DNA from: Streptomyces lomondensis
Lineage (GTDB): Bacteria; Actinomycetota; Actinomycetes; Streptomycetales; Streptomycetaceae
DNA: 64,000 nucleotides
Assembly (NCBI RefSeq): GCF_014651035.1
Contig: NZ_BMWC01000002.1
Location: 124,001-188,000, forward strand
Direction: 5' to 3'
The notes beneath the pieces are model-generated. The model worked only from the letters and a program-made list of their open reading frames with translations. It was not told the DNA's origin and searched no databases. This document shows positions 42,495 to 50,543 of the stretch, one piece after another (the stretch's first letter is position 1; the number at the start of each line of letters is the position of its first letter). Made by a program: the position numbers and the translations under genes.

Positions 42495-43448
42495 CTAGGC
42501 GGCCTCCTGGAGGTCGGAGCGGCAGTCGCGGCAGCGGGCTGTGGGGTCGGGCGAGCGGAAGCCGCGGTCGCAGCCGTCGCAGTTCCGCATCGGGTGCCGT
42601 ACGGCCGGCGGCGGGGCGGCGGCCGGTGCGCGGAACGGAGCCTGGGGCGGGAGCTGGGCGGCGAGACGGTGGGCCAGGAAGGCGGCGGGCCGTCGTACGC
42701 CCTCGGGCGGCAGGTCGGCGGTCAGGGCGCGGCGTACAGCGGTGGGGGCGACGTCCCTCTCCAGCCAGGCGGCGACGCCGGGGGCCAGGTGGGCCGTGTC
42801 GCAGGCGGAGAGAAGCAGCCGGGGGTCGTGGCGGTGGAGGTCCGCGAGGAGGTCGGTGGCGGCTTGGAGGAGAGCGGGGGCGGGGTAGGCGGGGCGCGGT
42901 ACGTCCGGGAGGGGCTTGCGGGGTGGTCGTTCCCCGCTCGCCGCCCGCGTGGGATGCGTCCTGCTTTCCTCGCACGCCTCCCGTTGCTGTGGCGGCGCCT
43001 GCTCTGACGCCGCCGCGGTTCGGGCCTCCGAGTGGTCGTGGGCCTCGGGACGGTGGCGGGCCGCCGCCGGCTGGTTGCAGGAGATGGTGCGGGTGACGAT
43101 GCGGCCGGTGGGCGTGCGGTGGCGTTCACGGCGCAGGTAGCCGTGGGCCTCCAGCTCGCGTAGGGCGGCGGCGATCCGGGTGGCTCCCTCCAGGAACCGG
43201 GCGGCGAGGGTCTTGATGTCGACGCGGGCGCCCTTGGGCAGCGACTGGATGTGGCAGGCCAGGCCGATCGCGAGGAGAGAAAGCTCCGGGTGCTGGGTGA
43301 GGTGGTTGCCGATCACCGTGAAGCGGGTGGTGTGGCGGGTGTTGTCGTGAGTGAGGCCGCCGCCGGCATGAGGCCGCCGGTTCGGGTGCTTGTTGCCCGC
43401 AACGCGGGCCTGGGCGTGCGGGGGCACGCTAGGGTTCTGCGTATCCAT
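42495..43448 (-). CDS. Helix-turn-helix protein with C-terminal zinc ribbon
   Basis: A 317-residue protein. Residues about 50-130 form a winged-helix domain (FTVIGNHLTQHPELSLLAIGLA, RVDIKTLAARFLEGATRIAAAL, EAHGYLRRERHRTPTGRIVTR). A disordered Arg/Pro stretch follows, then a helical block (APALLQAATDLLADLHRHDPRLL). The end has a four-cysteine ribbon: CDGCDRGF plus CRDCRSD. Streptomyces genomes carry many paralogues, often near XRE/DUF397 pairs as here. It likely binds DNA; targets are unknown. Start ATG 43448. The 226 bases upstream hold an 8-base-stem hairpin (43599-43628) and no other gene I can support. Confidence 0.75.
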   Translation of the reverse strand: MDTQNPSVPPHAQARVAGNKHPNRRPHAGGGLTHDNTRHTTRFTVIGNHLTQHPELSLLAIGLACHIQSLPKGARVDIKTLAARFLEGATRIAAALRELEAHGYLRRERHRTPTGRIVTRTISCNQPAAARHRPEAHDHSEARTAAASEQAPPQQREACEESRTHPTRAASGERPPRKPLPDVPRPAYPAPALLQAATDLLADLHRHDPRLLLSACDTAHLAPGVAAWLERDVAPTAVRRALTADLPPEGVRRPAAFLAHRLAAQLPPQAPFRAPAAAPPPAVRHPMRNCDGCDRGFRSPDPTARCRDCRSDLQEAA

Positions 43449-43674
43449 CAGGAAGGTCCTGTCTTCCTCGGTGGTCAGGCCCTCGCACTGGGATTGCAGT
43501 CCCGGCGGGGGCCGTTTCATGTCTGCGGTTGTGGTGGTGCGTTGCGCTGAGCGTCGGGCCTCGATGGCCGCGAAAGCCAGCCGGTTTCGGGATGTTCACC
43601 CGCCCGAGTGAGCGCGACCACGGGCGGGAGGGGTGGGGCTTGGCAGGGTTCTTTCTCCCGAAGTTCTCTGTCTT

Positions 43675-43926
43675 TCAGTCGCCGACGGCACCGGAGCGCG
43701 CGGATGCGGGTTCCGGTGCCCTGAAGCCGAGTTCGGCCCAGACGGTTTTGCGCGGGAACCGCCCTTCGGTCACTCCCCAGCGGTCGGCCAGCGCCTCGAC
43801 GAGCAGCAGACCCCGGCCCGACTCGGCCACGGCATCGGGCGCTCGAAGCGCGGGGAGCCGGTCGCCGCGCGTGTCGGTGACCTCAATGCGGATCGTGGCG
43901 CCGACCACGTACGGGCCGAGGCGGAG
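43675..43926 (-). pseudogene. ATP-binding protein (RsbW/HATPase-like), N-terminus lost
   Basis: Only the C-terminal half of an anti-sigma-type ATPase remains: TIRIEVTDTRGDRLP, then DAVAESGRGLLLVEALADRWG and KTVWAELGF. The N-terminal half with the usual N-box (ELAANAVTHG-like) is absent. At about 43926 the sequence passes straight into the coding region of the opposite-strand XRE gene. In Streptomyces such ATP-binding genes stand divergently beside XRE/DUF397 pairs, so this looks like a deletion that fused the two genes head to head. Confidence 0.7.
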
Positions 43927-44732
43927 CAGACGGACGAGCCGGGCTGGGAGGTGGACCCGGACGACGAATGGGCACTCGCGGTGGTCGCCACGGTGGGACG
44001 GCAGTTGAGGCTCCGTCGGGAAGCGGCCGGGATGCGGGTCGGCGAGTTCGCAGTGGCGGTCAGGTACGGCGAGGATCTCGTCTACAAGGTTGAGGGTGGC
44101 AAGCGGATCCCCCGGTCGGACTATCTGGACACGGCGGACGAGGTCTTGGGTGCCGGGGGTCTTGTCGCGGCGATGAAAGAGGACGTGAAGAAGGTCCGGT
44201 ACCCGAAGAAGGTGCGGGACCTGGCGCAGATGGAGGCGCGGGCGGTGGAGCTTCAGCTCTACGATCCCGTGAACACCCACGGGCTCCTGCAGACGTCGGA
44301 ATACGCACAAGCGCTGTTCCGGATGCGGCGGCCTCGATACGCCGAAGAGGAGGTCGAACGGGGCGTAGCTGCTCGCATGGCCCGTAAGGCGGTCTTCGCC
44401 CGCAACTCGGCGCCCGAACTCAGCTTCATCCAGGACGAGTGGACGCTCCGGCGACGCCTCGGGGGGGGGGACGAAGGTGGTGCGTCAGCAGCTCGAACAT
44501 CTGCTTGTGGTCGGACAGTTGCCGAACGTTGAAATCCAGGTCATGCCGATGGACCGCGAAGAGCACGCCGGGGTGGACGGTGGGATCGAGGTGCTGAAGT
44601 TCGACGACGGAACGGCCGTGGGCCGCTCGCCAGGAGTCGCCAACGGCCGACCGGTTACCGATCCCAGGCAACTCCGCTCTCACGCCGCGTGAGTCGACTG
44701 CCTTCATCGAGCAACTGCTGGGGGAGACATGA
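43927..44732 (+). pseudogene. XRE/DUF5753 regulator, broken three times
   Basis: It encodes the normal body of a Streptomyces XRE regulator: TDEPGWEVDPDDEWALAVVA, an HTH (LRLRREAAGMRVGEFAVAVR) and the DUF5753 effector domain (YDPVNTHGLLQTSEYAQALF, ELSFIQDEWTLRRRLG). The expected start codon before TDEPG is gone (CAG stands there). A run of 10 G at 44461-44470 shifts the frame; the continuation KVVRQQLEHLLVVGQLPNVE is in another frame. Near 44675 about 11 codons are missing and the frame shifts again, after which LTPRESTAFIEQLLGET leads to the original stop at 44730-44732. That stop overlaps the DUF397 start (ATGA), as in intact pairs. Confidence 0.75.
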
Positions 44733-44938
44733 TCCGCAAGACCTCGTCCAGGGCCGACTCGGACCTGGCGTGGTTCAAGAGCAGCTACAGCAGCGGCGCG
44801 GAGACTGACTCCTGCCTCGAGGTCGCCACCGAACCCGGCACCGTCCACGTCCGTGACTCCAAGGACGTCGAGGGTCCCCGGCTGGCCTTCGCCCCCGGCG
44901 CGTGGGCCGACTTCGTGCCGTACGCGGTCGGGGGCTGA
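44729..44938 (+). CDS. DUF397 protein
   Basis: A 69-residue DUF397 protein with the family signature WFKSSYSSGAETDSCLEVA, VHVRDSKDVEGPRLAF and WADFVPYAV. DUF397 proteins work as small partners of XRE/DUF5753 regulators in Streptomyces development and signalling. The partner gene directly upstream is broken, so this one is orphaned. The coding sequence itself looks intact. Start ATG 44729 with GGGGGAGAC upstream, inside the relic stop of the XRE gene. Confidence 0.85.
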   Translation: MIRKTSSRADSDLAWFKSSYSSGAETDSCLEVATEPGTVHVRDSKDVEGPRLAFAPGAWADFVPYAVGG

Positions 44939-44948
44939 CCGGCGACTC

Positions 44949-45092
44949 CTACTCGACCTCCGGTACGTCCACTTCGCCGCTCAGGGAGCGGGCGATGGCC
45001 GTGAACTCGTTCAGGGCGGACGGGAGGTCGCGGACGATCTCCTCGGCGATCACCTCGGGCGGCAGACCGCTGTCCACGCTCTCGTAGTCCAC
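44949..45092 (-). CDS. 47-residue acidic small protein
   Basis: A short reading frame on the strand opposite DUF397 gives VDYESVDSGLPPEVIAEEIV, then RDLPSALNEFTAIARSLSGE and VDVPEVE. It is acidic, with a helix-forming middle. A GAGGGGAC Shine-Dalgarno lies about 8 bases before the GTG at 45092. The codons are strongly GC-biased at the third position, as in real genes of this genome. It is convergent with DUF397, with 10 bases between the stops. I do not know its function. Confidence 0.6.
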   Translation of the reverse strand: MDYESVDSGLPPEVIAEEIVRDLPSALNEFTAIARSLSGEVDVPEVE

Positions 45093-45235
45093 GCGCCGTC
45101 CCCTCGTCCCTCGTTCGTGCCCGGCCCGCCAAGCTTACGGAACCCGACTTGGGGCAGGCGGGCATCGCGACGGACGAGGCATGGACTCCAGCCGGGGCCC
45201 GGACCTTCCCTCGGCCCCCGCCGGCATGCGCGCGG

Positions 45236-45430
45236 TCAGAACTTGATGCTGCCGATCATGCCCGCGATGTTGGTCGTCAGCTCGTTGATCGTGGGAGCGA
45301 CGGTCGAGGAGGCGAGGTAGAAGCCGAGCAGCATGCAGACGATCGCATGCCCGGCCTTCAGTCCTGACTTCTTGATGAGCAGGAAGACGATGATCGCCAG
45401 CAGCACCACCGCCGAAATCGAGAGTGCCAC
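45236..45430 (-). CDS. Small two-helix membrane protein
   Basis: A 64-residue protein: MALSISAVVLLAIIVFLLIK forms a first transmembrane helix, and AGHAIVCMLLGFYLASSTVA a second. The end (INELTTNIAGMIGSIKF) is amphipathic. Start GTG 45430 has GGAGGTGA six bases upstream, one of the best ribosome-binding sites here. No family is known to me. The size and short tail recall small holin-like or ABC-accessory proteins, without real evidence for either. Confidence 0.68.
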   Translation of the reverse strand: MALSISAVVLLAIIVFLLIKKSGLKAGHAIVCMLLGFYLASSTVAPTINELTTNIAGMIGSIKF

Positions 45431-45609
45431 GGCGGCTCACCTCCAAAGATCCACAGGGGCGCGGGGGGGGTCGGACTATGGGGGCATCAAATCCGTACAG
45501 CAGCCAGCAGGTTCATACCCACTATGCGACATTGATCATAACTATCCGTCCGTGCGCATCGATCGGCGCACGGCCGCACAAGGGGGCGCATGGCCAATAT
45601 GGTCAGGGC

Positions 45610-47733
45610 ATGACGACCGAGGCTGACTCCTTCCCCCGACGGCACGCCCGCACCCAGCGCTTCACGCTCGGCGCGCCGCGTTCGTTCACCGTGGCGCCCG
45701 ACGGTTCACGGGTCGTGTTCCTGCGCTCCGGTTCCGGCACGGACCGGGCGAGTGCGCTGTGGGTCCTCGACACGGAGGAGGGCGGGGAGCGCGTGGCGGC
45801 CGACCCGCGCGCCCTGCTGGGCGGCGCCTCGGAGGACCTCTCGCCGGAGGAGCGGGCCCGGCGGGAACGCAGTCGCGAGGGCGGGGCCGGCATCGTCGGG
45901 TACGCCACCGACACGGCCGTCGAGTTGGCCTCTTTCGCCTTGTCAGGGCGGCTCTTCGCGGCCGAGCTGCGGGCCGGGACGGCGCGTGAACTGCGCACGC
46001 CCGGGCCGGTGATCGACCCACGCCCGTCGCCCGACGGGCGGCATGTCGCCTACGTCGCCCGGGGCGCCCTGCGCGTGGTGGGCGCCGAGGGTGAGGACGA
46101 CCGGGCGCTCGCCGAGCCGGAGTCGGAGAATGTCTCATATGGACTGGCCGAGTTCATCGCGGCCGAGGAGATGGGGCGCTCGCGCGGTTTCTGGTGGGCT
46201 CCGGAGTCGGACCGGCTGCTCGTGGCGCGCGTGGACGACACGCCGGTGGAGCGGTGGTGGATCTCGGACCCGGCGCATCCGGAACGGGAGCCGCAGCGGG
46301 TGGCGTATCCGGCGGCGGGCACCGGCAACGCGGAGGTGCGGCTGTTCGTGATCGGTCTGGAGGGGTCGCGCACGGAGGTGGCCTGGGACCGGGCGCGGTA
46401 TCCGTATCTGGCGCGTGTGCACTGGTCAGGGGCGGGTGCGCCGCTGCTGCTCGTACAGGCGCGGGACCAGCGGAGCCAGCTGATCCTGGCCGTGGATCCC
46501 GACTCGGGCGCGACGCGGATGGTGCACGCCGACGAAGATCCAACATGGCTTGATCTTTTCCCCGGGGTGCCGTGCTGGAGCCCGTCCGGGCAGTTGGTCC
46601 GGATCGCGGACGAGGGCGGTGCGCGGGTGCTGGCGGTCGGGGAACGGCCGCTCACGGGAGCGCAGTTGCATGTCCGGGCCGTGCTGGACGTCTCCGACGA
46701 CGACGTGCTGGTCTCGGCGTCGGCCGGCGAGGAGGCGGCCGAGGCGGAGACGGGCCAGGTGCATGTGTACCGGGTGAACGAGCTGGGCGTGGAGCGGGTG
46801 TCGCAGGAGCCGGGTGTGCACGCGGCGGTGCGGGCCGGGGGCGTGACGGTCCTGGTCTCGGCGACGCTCGACCGGCCGGGTGCGCGGGTGCGGGTGCTGC
46901 GCGACGGAAAACCGACCATGACTGTCCGCTCGTATGCCGAAGATCCTGGTATGTCCCCCCGCGTGACGCTCACCGAGGGGGGCGCACGCCGCATCCCGTG
47001 CGCCGTGCTTATGCCTCGGGACTACGCCGGTGACACCCCCCTGCCGGTGCTCATGGACCCCTATGGCGGCCCGCACGGCCAGCGGGTGGTCGCGGCCCAC
47101 AACCCGCATCTCACCTCGCAGTGGTTCGCGGACCAGGGCTTCGCGGTGGTCGTCGCGGACGGCCGGGGCACGCCGGGCCGCTCCCCCGCGTGGGAGAAGG
47201 CGGTCCGCCACGACTTCACGGTGTCGCTGGACGACCAGGTGGAGGCGCTGGAGGACCTCGCGAAGCGCTACCCCCTGGACCTGTCCCGGGTGGCGATCCG
47301 CGGCTGGTCCTACGGCGGCTGGCTGGCGGGCCTCGCGGTGCTGCGCCGCCCGGACGTCTTCCACGCGGGCATCGCGGGCGCGCCGGTGACGGACTGGCGC
47401 CTCTACGACACGCACTACACGGAGCGCTACCTGGGCACGCCGGCCGAGCACCCGGAGTCGTACGCGAAGAGCTCCCTGGTCACCGCGGACGGCCTGTCCG
47501 CCCCCGCGGAGCCGCACCGGCCGCTGATGATCGTGCACGGCCTCGCCGACGACAACGTGGTCGTCGCCCACGCCCTGCGCCTGTCCTCGGCCCTCCTGGC
47601 CGCCGGCCGTCCGCACGAGGTGCTGCCGCTGTCCGGCGTCACCCACATCACCCCGCAGGAGCAGGTCGCGGAGAACCTGCTGCTGCTCCAGGTCGACTTC
47701 CTGAAGCGGTCCCTGGGGATCACCGGCGGCTGA
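45610..47733 (+). CDS. Prolyl oligopeptidase-family (S9, DPP-IV-like) peptidase
   Basis: A 707-residue S9 peptidase. Residues about 1-440 form the beta-propeller (DPPIV_N-type, with a double-glutamate helix in FIAAEEMGRSRGFWW that grips the substrate N-terminus). Residues about 455-707 are the alpha/beta-hydrolase with Ser567 in RGWSYGGWLA, acid Asp647/648 in GLADDNVVV and His679 in GVTHIT. The EE motif indicates a dipeptidyl-peptidase cutting after proline. It has no signal peptide. Start is ATG 45610 with a weak Shine-Dalgarno. The 180 bases before it contain an 8-G run and an AT-rich stretch at 45510-45550, but no gene. The oligopeptide importer downstream may supply its substrates (inference). 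Confidence 0.9.
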   Translation: MTTEADSFPRRHARTQRFTLGAPRSFTVAPDGSRVVFLRSGSGTDRASALWVLDTEEGGERVAADPRALLGGASEDLSPEERARRERSREGGAGIVGYATDTAVELASFALSGRLFAAELRAGTARELRTPGPVIDPRPSPDGRHVAYVARGALRVVGAEGEDDRALAEPESENVSYGLAEFIAAEEMGRSRGFWWAPESDRLLVARVDDTPVERWWISDPAHPEREPQRVAYPAAGTGNAEVRLFVIGLEGSRTEVAWDRARYPYLARVHWSGAGAPLLLVQARDQRSQLILAVDPDSGATRMVHADEDPTWLDLFPGVPCWSPSGQLVRIADEGGARVLAVGERPLTGAQLHVRAVLDVSDDDVLVSASAGEEAAEAETGQVHVYRVNELGVERVSQEPGVHAAVRAGGVTVLVSATLDRPGARVRVLRDGKPTMTVRSYAEDPGMSPRVTLTEGGARRIPCAVLMPRDYAGDTPLPVLMDPYGGPHGQRVVAAHNPHLTSQWFADQGFAVVVADGRGTPGRSPAWEKAVRHDFTVSLDDQVEALEDLAKRYPLDLSRVAIRGWSYGGWLAGLAVLRRPDVFHAGIAGAPVTDWRLYDTHYTERYLGTPAEHPESYAKSSLVTADGLSAPAEPHRPLMIVHGLADDNVVVAHALRLSSALLAAGRPHEVLPLSGVTHITPQEQVAENLLLLQVDFLKRSLGITGG

Positions 47734-47740
47734 GCATGGC

Positions 47741-47776
47741 AACGGGCCGGGGCGACATGGCGCGCCCCGGCCCGTT
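47741..47776. terminator. Bidirectional terminator
   Basis: Perfect 14-base arms (47741-47754 and 47763-47776) with an 8-base loop, just past the S9 peptidase stop and before the convergent VOC gene. Confidence 0.8.
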
Positions 47777-47855
47777 TACGGCACCCGCACGGCCGTACGC
47801 TGTTCAGCCTGACGCGTCCGTATATCGGGATCGGGTCGGCGAAGTTGCTTGCGTG

Positions 47856-48266
47856 TTAACGCAGTTCGCGGGGGTTTGCGGGCACTTCGGCAGCTACCAG
47901 CTCGACCTCGAACCCGTCCGTGTCGGCGAGGTACGCGGCGTAGTGCCCGGGGCCTCCCGCGTGCGGGTAGCGGTCGGGGAAGAGGGGCTCCCAGCCGTGC
48001 GCCGGGGCGTCGCGAGCCAGCCCGTCGACGTCGGCCGGCGTCCCGGCGTGGAACGCGAGGTGGTTGAGACCCGGCCTCATGCGATCGTGCTCGCCGCCTC
48101 GCAGAGCCGGGGACCGCTCGACGACGAGGTACGTCGGACCGAGCCGCCAGCTGCGGCCGTGCTCCCACTCCTGGTACGGCTCGTAGCCGAGGCGGCCGAG
48201 GAGCCAGCCCCATGCGCGGGTCGCCCGGGGAAGGTCGGGAACCCAGAGTTCGATGTGATGCAGCAA
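47856..48266 (-). CDS. VOC (glyoxalase-fold) protein, TTG start
   Basis: A 136-residue vicinal-oxygen-chelate protein with two beta-alpha-beta-beta-beta modules: MLHHIELWVPDLPRATRAWG at the start, RPGLNHLAFHAG in the middle and HYAAYLADTDGFEVELVA at the end. Candidate metal ligands are His3/His4, His in LNHLAF and the glutamate in FEVEL. The family includes glyoxalases, dioxygenases and resistance proteins; the activity is not predictable here. Start TTG 48266 is supported by GAGGA seven bases upstream and by the canonical N-terminus. Confidence 0.82.
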   Translation of the reverse strand: MLHHIELWVPDLPRATRAWGWLLGRLGYEPYQEWEHGRSWRLGPTYLVVERSPALRGGEHDRMRPGLNHLAFHAGTPADVDGLARDAPAHGWEPLFPDRYPHAGGPGHYAAYLADTDGFEVELVAAEVPANPRELR

Positions 48267-48282
48267 TCCAGATCCTCGAACG

Positions 48283-48322
48283 CCGGTTCCCGGCGCCTTC
48301 GACGAGAAGGGCCGGGAACCGG
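48283..48322 (-). terminator. Terminator at the end of the oligopeptide ABC operon
   Basis: Perfect 12-base outer arms (48283-48294 and 48311-48322) plus an inner CCTTC/GAAGG pair make a long hairpin 10 bases past the last ABC gene and just before the VOC gene's ribosome site. Confidence 0.75.
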
Positions 48323-48332
48323 GAGCGGTGGG

Positions 48333-49481
48333 TCAGGCCGCGTGGACCACGTCCTTCTCCTCGGCGAAGTGGCACGCCGACTCGTGGGCCGCCGGGGTGT
48401 CCGAGCCCTGGAACCGCTCCGGGATGGCCAGGAGGGGGACCTGCTGGGCGCACTTGTCCTGGGCCTTCCAGCAGCGGGTGCGGAAGCGGCAGCCCGAGGG
48501 CGGGTTGGCCGGGGACGGGACGTCGCCGGTGAGGATGATCCGCTCGCGCCCCTCGCGGGACTCCGGGTCGGGGACCGGGACGGCCGACAGCAGCGCCTGG
48601 GTGTAGGGGTGCGTCGGGTGGTCGTAGATCTCCGTGTCCGTGCCGATCTCGGCCATCTTGCCCAGGTACATCACGCCCACCCGGTCCGAGATGTGCCGGA
48701 CGATCGACAGGTCGTGCGCGATGAAGAGATACGAGAGGTTGAACTCGTTCTGCAGCTTCTCCATCAGGTTGATGACCTGCGCCTGCACCGACACGTCCAG
48801 CGCGGAGACCGGCTCGTCGCAGATGATGATCTCGGGGTTGAGCGCGAGGCCGCGGGCGATGCCGATGCGCTGGCGCTGACCGCCCGAGAACTGGTGCGGG
48901 TAGCGGTGGATGTACTCCGGGTTGAGGCCGACCACGTCCAGCAGGTCCTGGACCTTGCGGCGGCGGTCGCCCTTCGGGGCCACCTCGGGGTGGATTTCGA
49001 ATGTCTCCCCGATGATGTCGCCCACCGTCATACGGGGGTTGAGCGAGGTGTACGGGTCCTGGAACACCATCTGGATGTTCCGGCGGACCGCCTTCAGCGC
49101 ACGCCCGGACAGCTTGGTGATGTCCTGGCCCTTGTAGAAGATCTCGCCCGCGGTCGCCTTCTCCAGCATCATCAGCAGCTTGGCGACGGTGGACTTGCCG
49201 CAGCCTGACTCGCCCACGATGCCGAGCGTCTCGCCCTGGTAGAGGTCGAAGGAGACCCCGTCCACGGCCTTGACCGCGCCGATCTGACGCTTGAACAGGA
49301 CGCCCTGGGTCAGCGGGAAGTGCTTGACCAGGTTGCGCACCTGGAGGATCGGCTCCCCGCGCTCGACCGGCGCCTCGATGGCGGCCACGGCCTCCTCGTC
49401 GGTGGCGGCGTCGACCGTCTCCACCTCGGTGACGTTGGGGGTGGCGTCCATGGACTCGTCCGTCTTCTCCAGCTCAGCCAT
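48333..49481 (-). CDS. Oligopeptide ABC transporter ATPase (OppF-like)
   Basis: A 382-residue ATPase with Walker A GESGCGKST (about 90-98), signature FSGGQRQRIGIARGLAL, Walker B IIICDEPVSALD and the C-terminal oligopeptide extension with the cysteine cluster CRFRTRCWKAQDKC, which often binds an Fe-S cluster in this subfamily. A 45-residue acidic N-terminal extension is unusual. It ends the five-gene operon. Start ATG 49481 overlaps the preceding gene by 8 bases with GAAGGAGAC upstream. Confidence 0.9.
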   Translation of the reverse strand: MAELEKTDESMDATPNVTEVETVDAATDEEAVAAIEAPVERGEPILQVRNLVKHFPLTQGVLFKRQIGAVKAVDGVSFDLYQGETLGIVGESGCGKSTVAKLLMMLEKATAGEIFYKGQDITKLSGRALKAVRRNIQMVFQDPYTSLNPRMTVGDIIGETFEIHPEVAPKGDRRRKVQDLLDVVGLNPEYIHRYPHQFSGGQRQRIGIARGLALNPEIIICDEPVSALDVSVQAQVINLMEKLQNEFNLSYLFIAHDLSIVRHISDRVGVMYLGKMAEIGTDTEIYDHPTHPYTQALLSAVPVPDPESREGRERIILTGDVPSPANPPSGCRFRTRCWKAQDKCAQQVPLLAIPERFQGSDTPAAHESACHFAEEKDVVHAA

Positions 49482-50532
49482 GGATCGTCTCCTTCCAGAA
49501 GTGGCACGCGCTGCCGCGGCCGACCAGCTCGCCGCCGTCCCGCTCGGTGACCGGGTGCAGCGGCGGGACGTCCGTACGGCAGATGTCCTGCGCCATGGGA
49601 CAGCGCGGGTTGAAGGCGCAGCCGGACGGGATCCGCGTCAGGTTGGGCGGCAGGCCCTTGATCGCGTAGAGGTCCTGGCCCTTCTGGTCCAGGCGCGGGA
49701 TCGACTCGAGCAGACCCTTGGTGTAGGGGTGCGCGGGCCGCTTGTACAGCTCGTGCACCGGGGCGGTCTCCACGATCCGGCCCGCGTACATCACCGCGAT
49801 CTTGTCCGCGACGTCGGCGACCACGCCGAGGTCGTGGGTGATCAGGATCAGGCCCATGTTGTACTCGCGCTGGAGTTCCGCGAGCAGGTCCATGACCTGG
49901 GCCTGGACCGTCACGTCGAGGGCCGTGGTGGGCTCGTCGGCGATGATCAGGTCCGGCTCCAGGGCCAGCGCCATGGCGATCATGATGCGCTGGCGCATAC
50001 CGCCGGAGAACTGGTGCGGGTAGTCGCCGACGCGCTCCCTGGCGGCCGGGATCTTCACGCGGTCCATCAGCTCGATGGCCTTGGCCTTGGCGTCCTTCTT
50101 GCTCAGGCCCTGGTGGACGCGGAACATCTCGCCGAGCTGGTAGCCGACGGACAGCACCGGGTTCAGCGCGGAGAGCGCGTCCTGGAAGATCATCGCGATC
50201 TTGCTGCCGCGGATCTTGCGCCGGGCGTCGTTGGACATGGTGAGCATGTCCTCCCCCCGGTACAGGATCTGGCCCTGGGGGATCCGCCCGGGCGGCATGT
50301 CGAGGATGCCCATGATCGCCTGCGCGGTCACGGACTTGCCGGAGCCGGACTCGCCGAGCACGGCGAGGGTCTCGCCGGAGCGCACGGTGTAGTTGACGCC
50401 GTTGACGGCCTTGGCGACGCCGTCACGGGTGTGGAACTCGACGTGCAGATCGCGCACTTCGAGCAGGGGAACGTCACCCCCGGCCGCACCGCGCGGCTCG
50501 GGGACGTTCCGGGTCTCTTCGATGGTGGTCAC
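49474..50532 (-). CDS. Oligopeptide ABC transporter ATPase (OppD-like)
   Basis: A 352-residue ATPase with Walker A GESGSGKSV (60-68), signature FSGGMRQRIMIAMALAL, Walker B LIIADEPTTALD and C-terminal CAFNPRCPMAQDIC cysteine cluster. It pairs with the following ATPase to drive peptide uptake. Start GTG 50532, 11 bases after the permease stop. The end overlaps the next gene by 8 bases, indicating coupled translation. Confidence 0.9.
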   Translation of the reverse strand: MTTIEETRNVPEPRGAAGGDVPLLEVRDLHVEFHTRDGVAKAVNGVNYTVRSGETLAVLGESGSGKSVTAQAIMGILDMPPGRIPQGQILYRGEDMLTMSNDARRKIRGSKIAMIFQDALSALNPVLSVGYQLGEMFRVHQGLSKKDAKAKAIELMDRVKIPAARERVGDYPHQFSGGMRQRIMIAMALALEPDLIIADEPTTALDVTVQAQVMDLLAELQREYNMGLILITHDLGVVADVADKIAVMYAGRIVETAPVHELYKRPAHPYTKGLLESIPRLDQKGQDLYAIKGLPPNLTRIPSGCAFNPRCPMAQDICRTDVPPLHPVTERDGGELVGRGSACHFWKETIHG

Positions 50533-50543
50533 GTACGCCCTCC

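Noticed and set aside
43633..43926. N-terminal extension of the XRE protein back to 43633
   Set aside because: This part is the antisense of the ATP-binding remnant (TIRIEVTDTRGD and the rest on the minus strand), so the open frame is incidental.
45455..45475. The 8-G run before the S9 peptidase as a phase-variation site
   Set aside because: It lies in the intergenic region, not in a coding frame or at a recognisable promoter spacer, so it offers no obvious switch.
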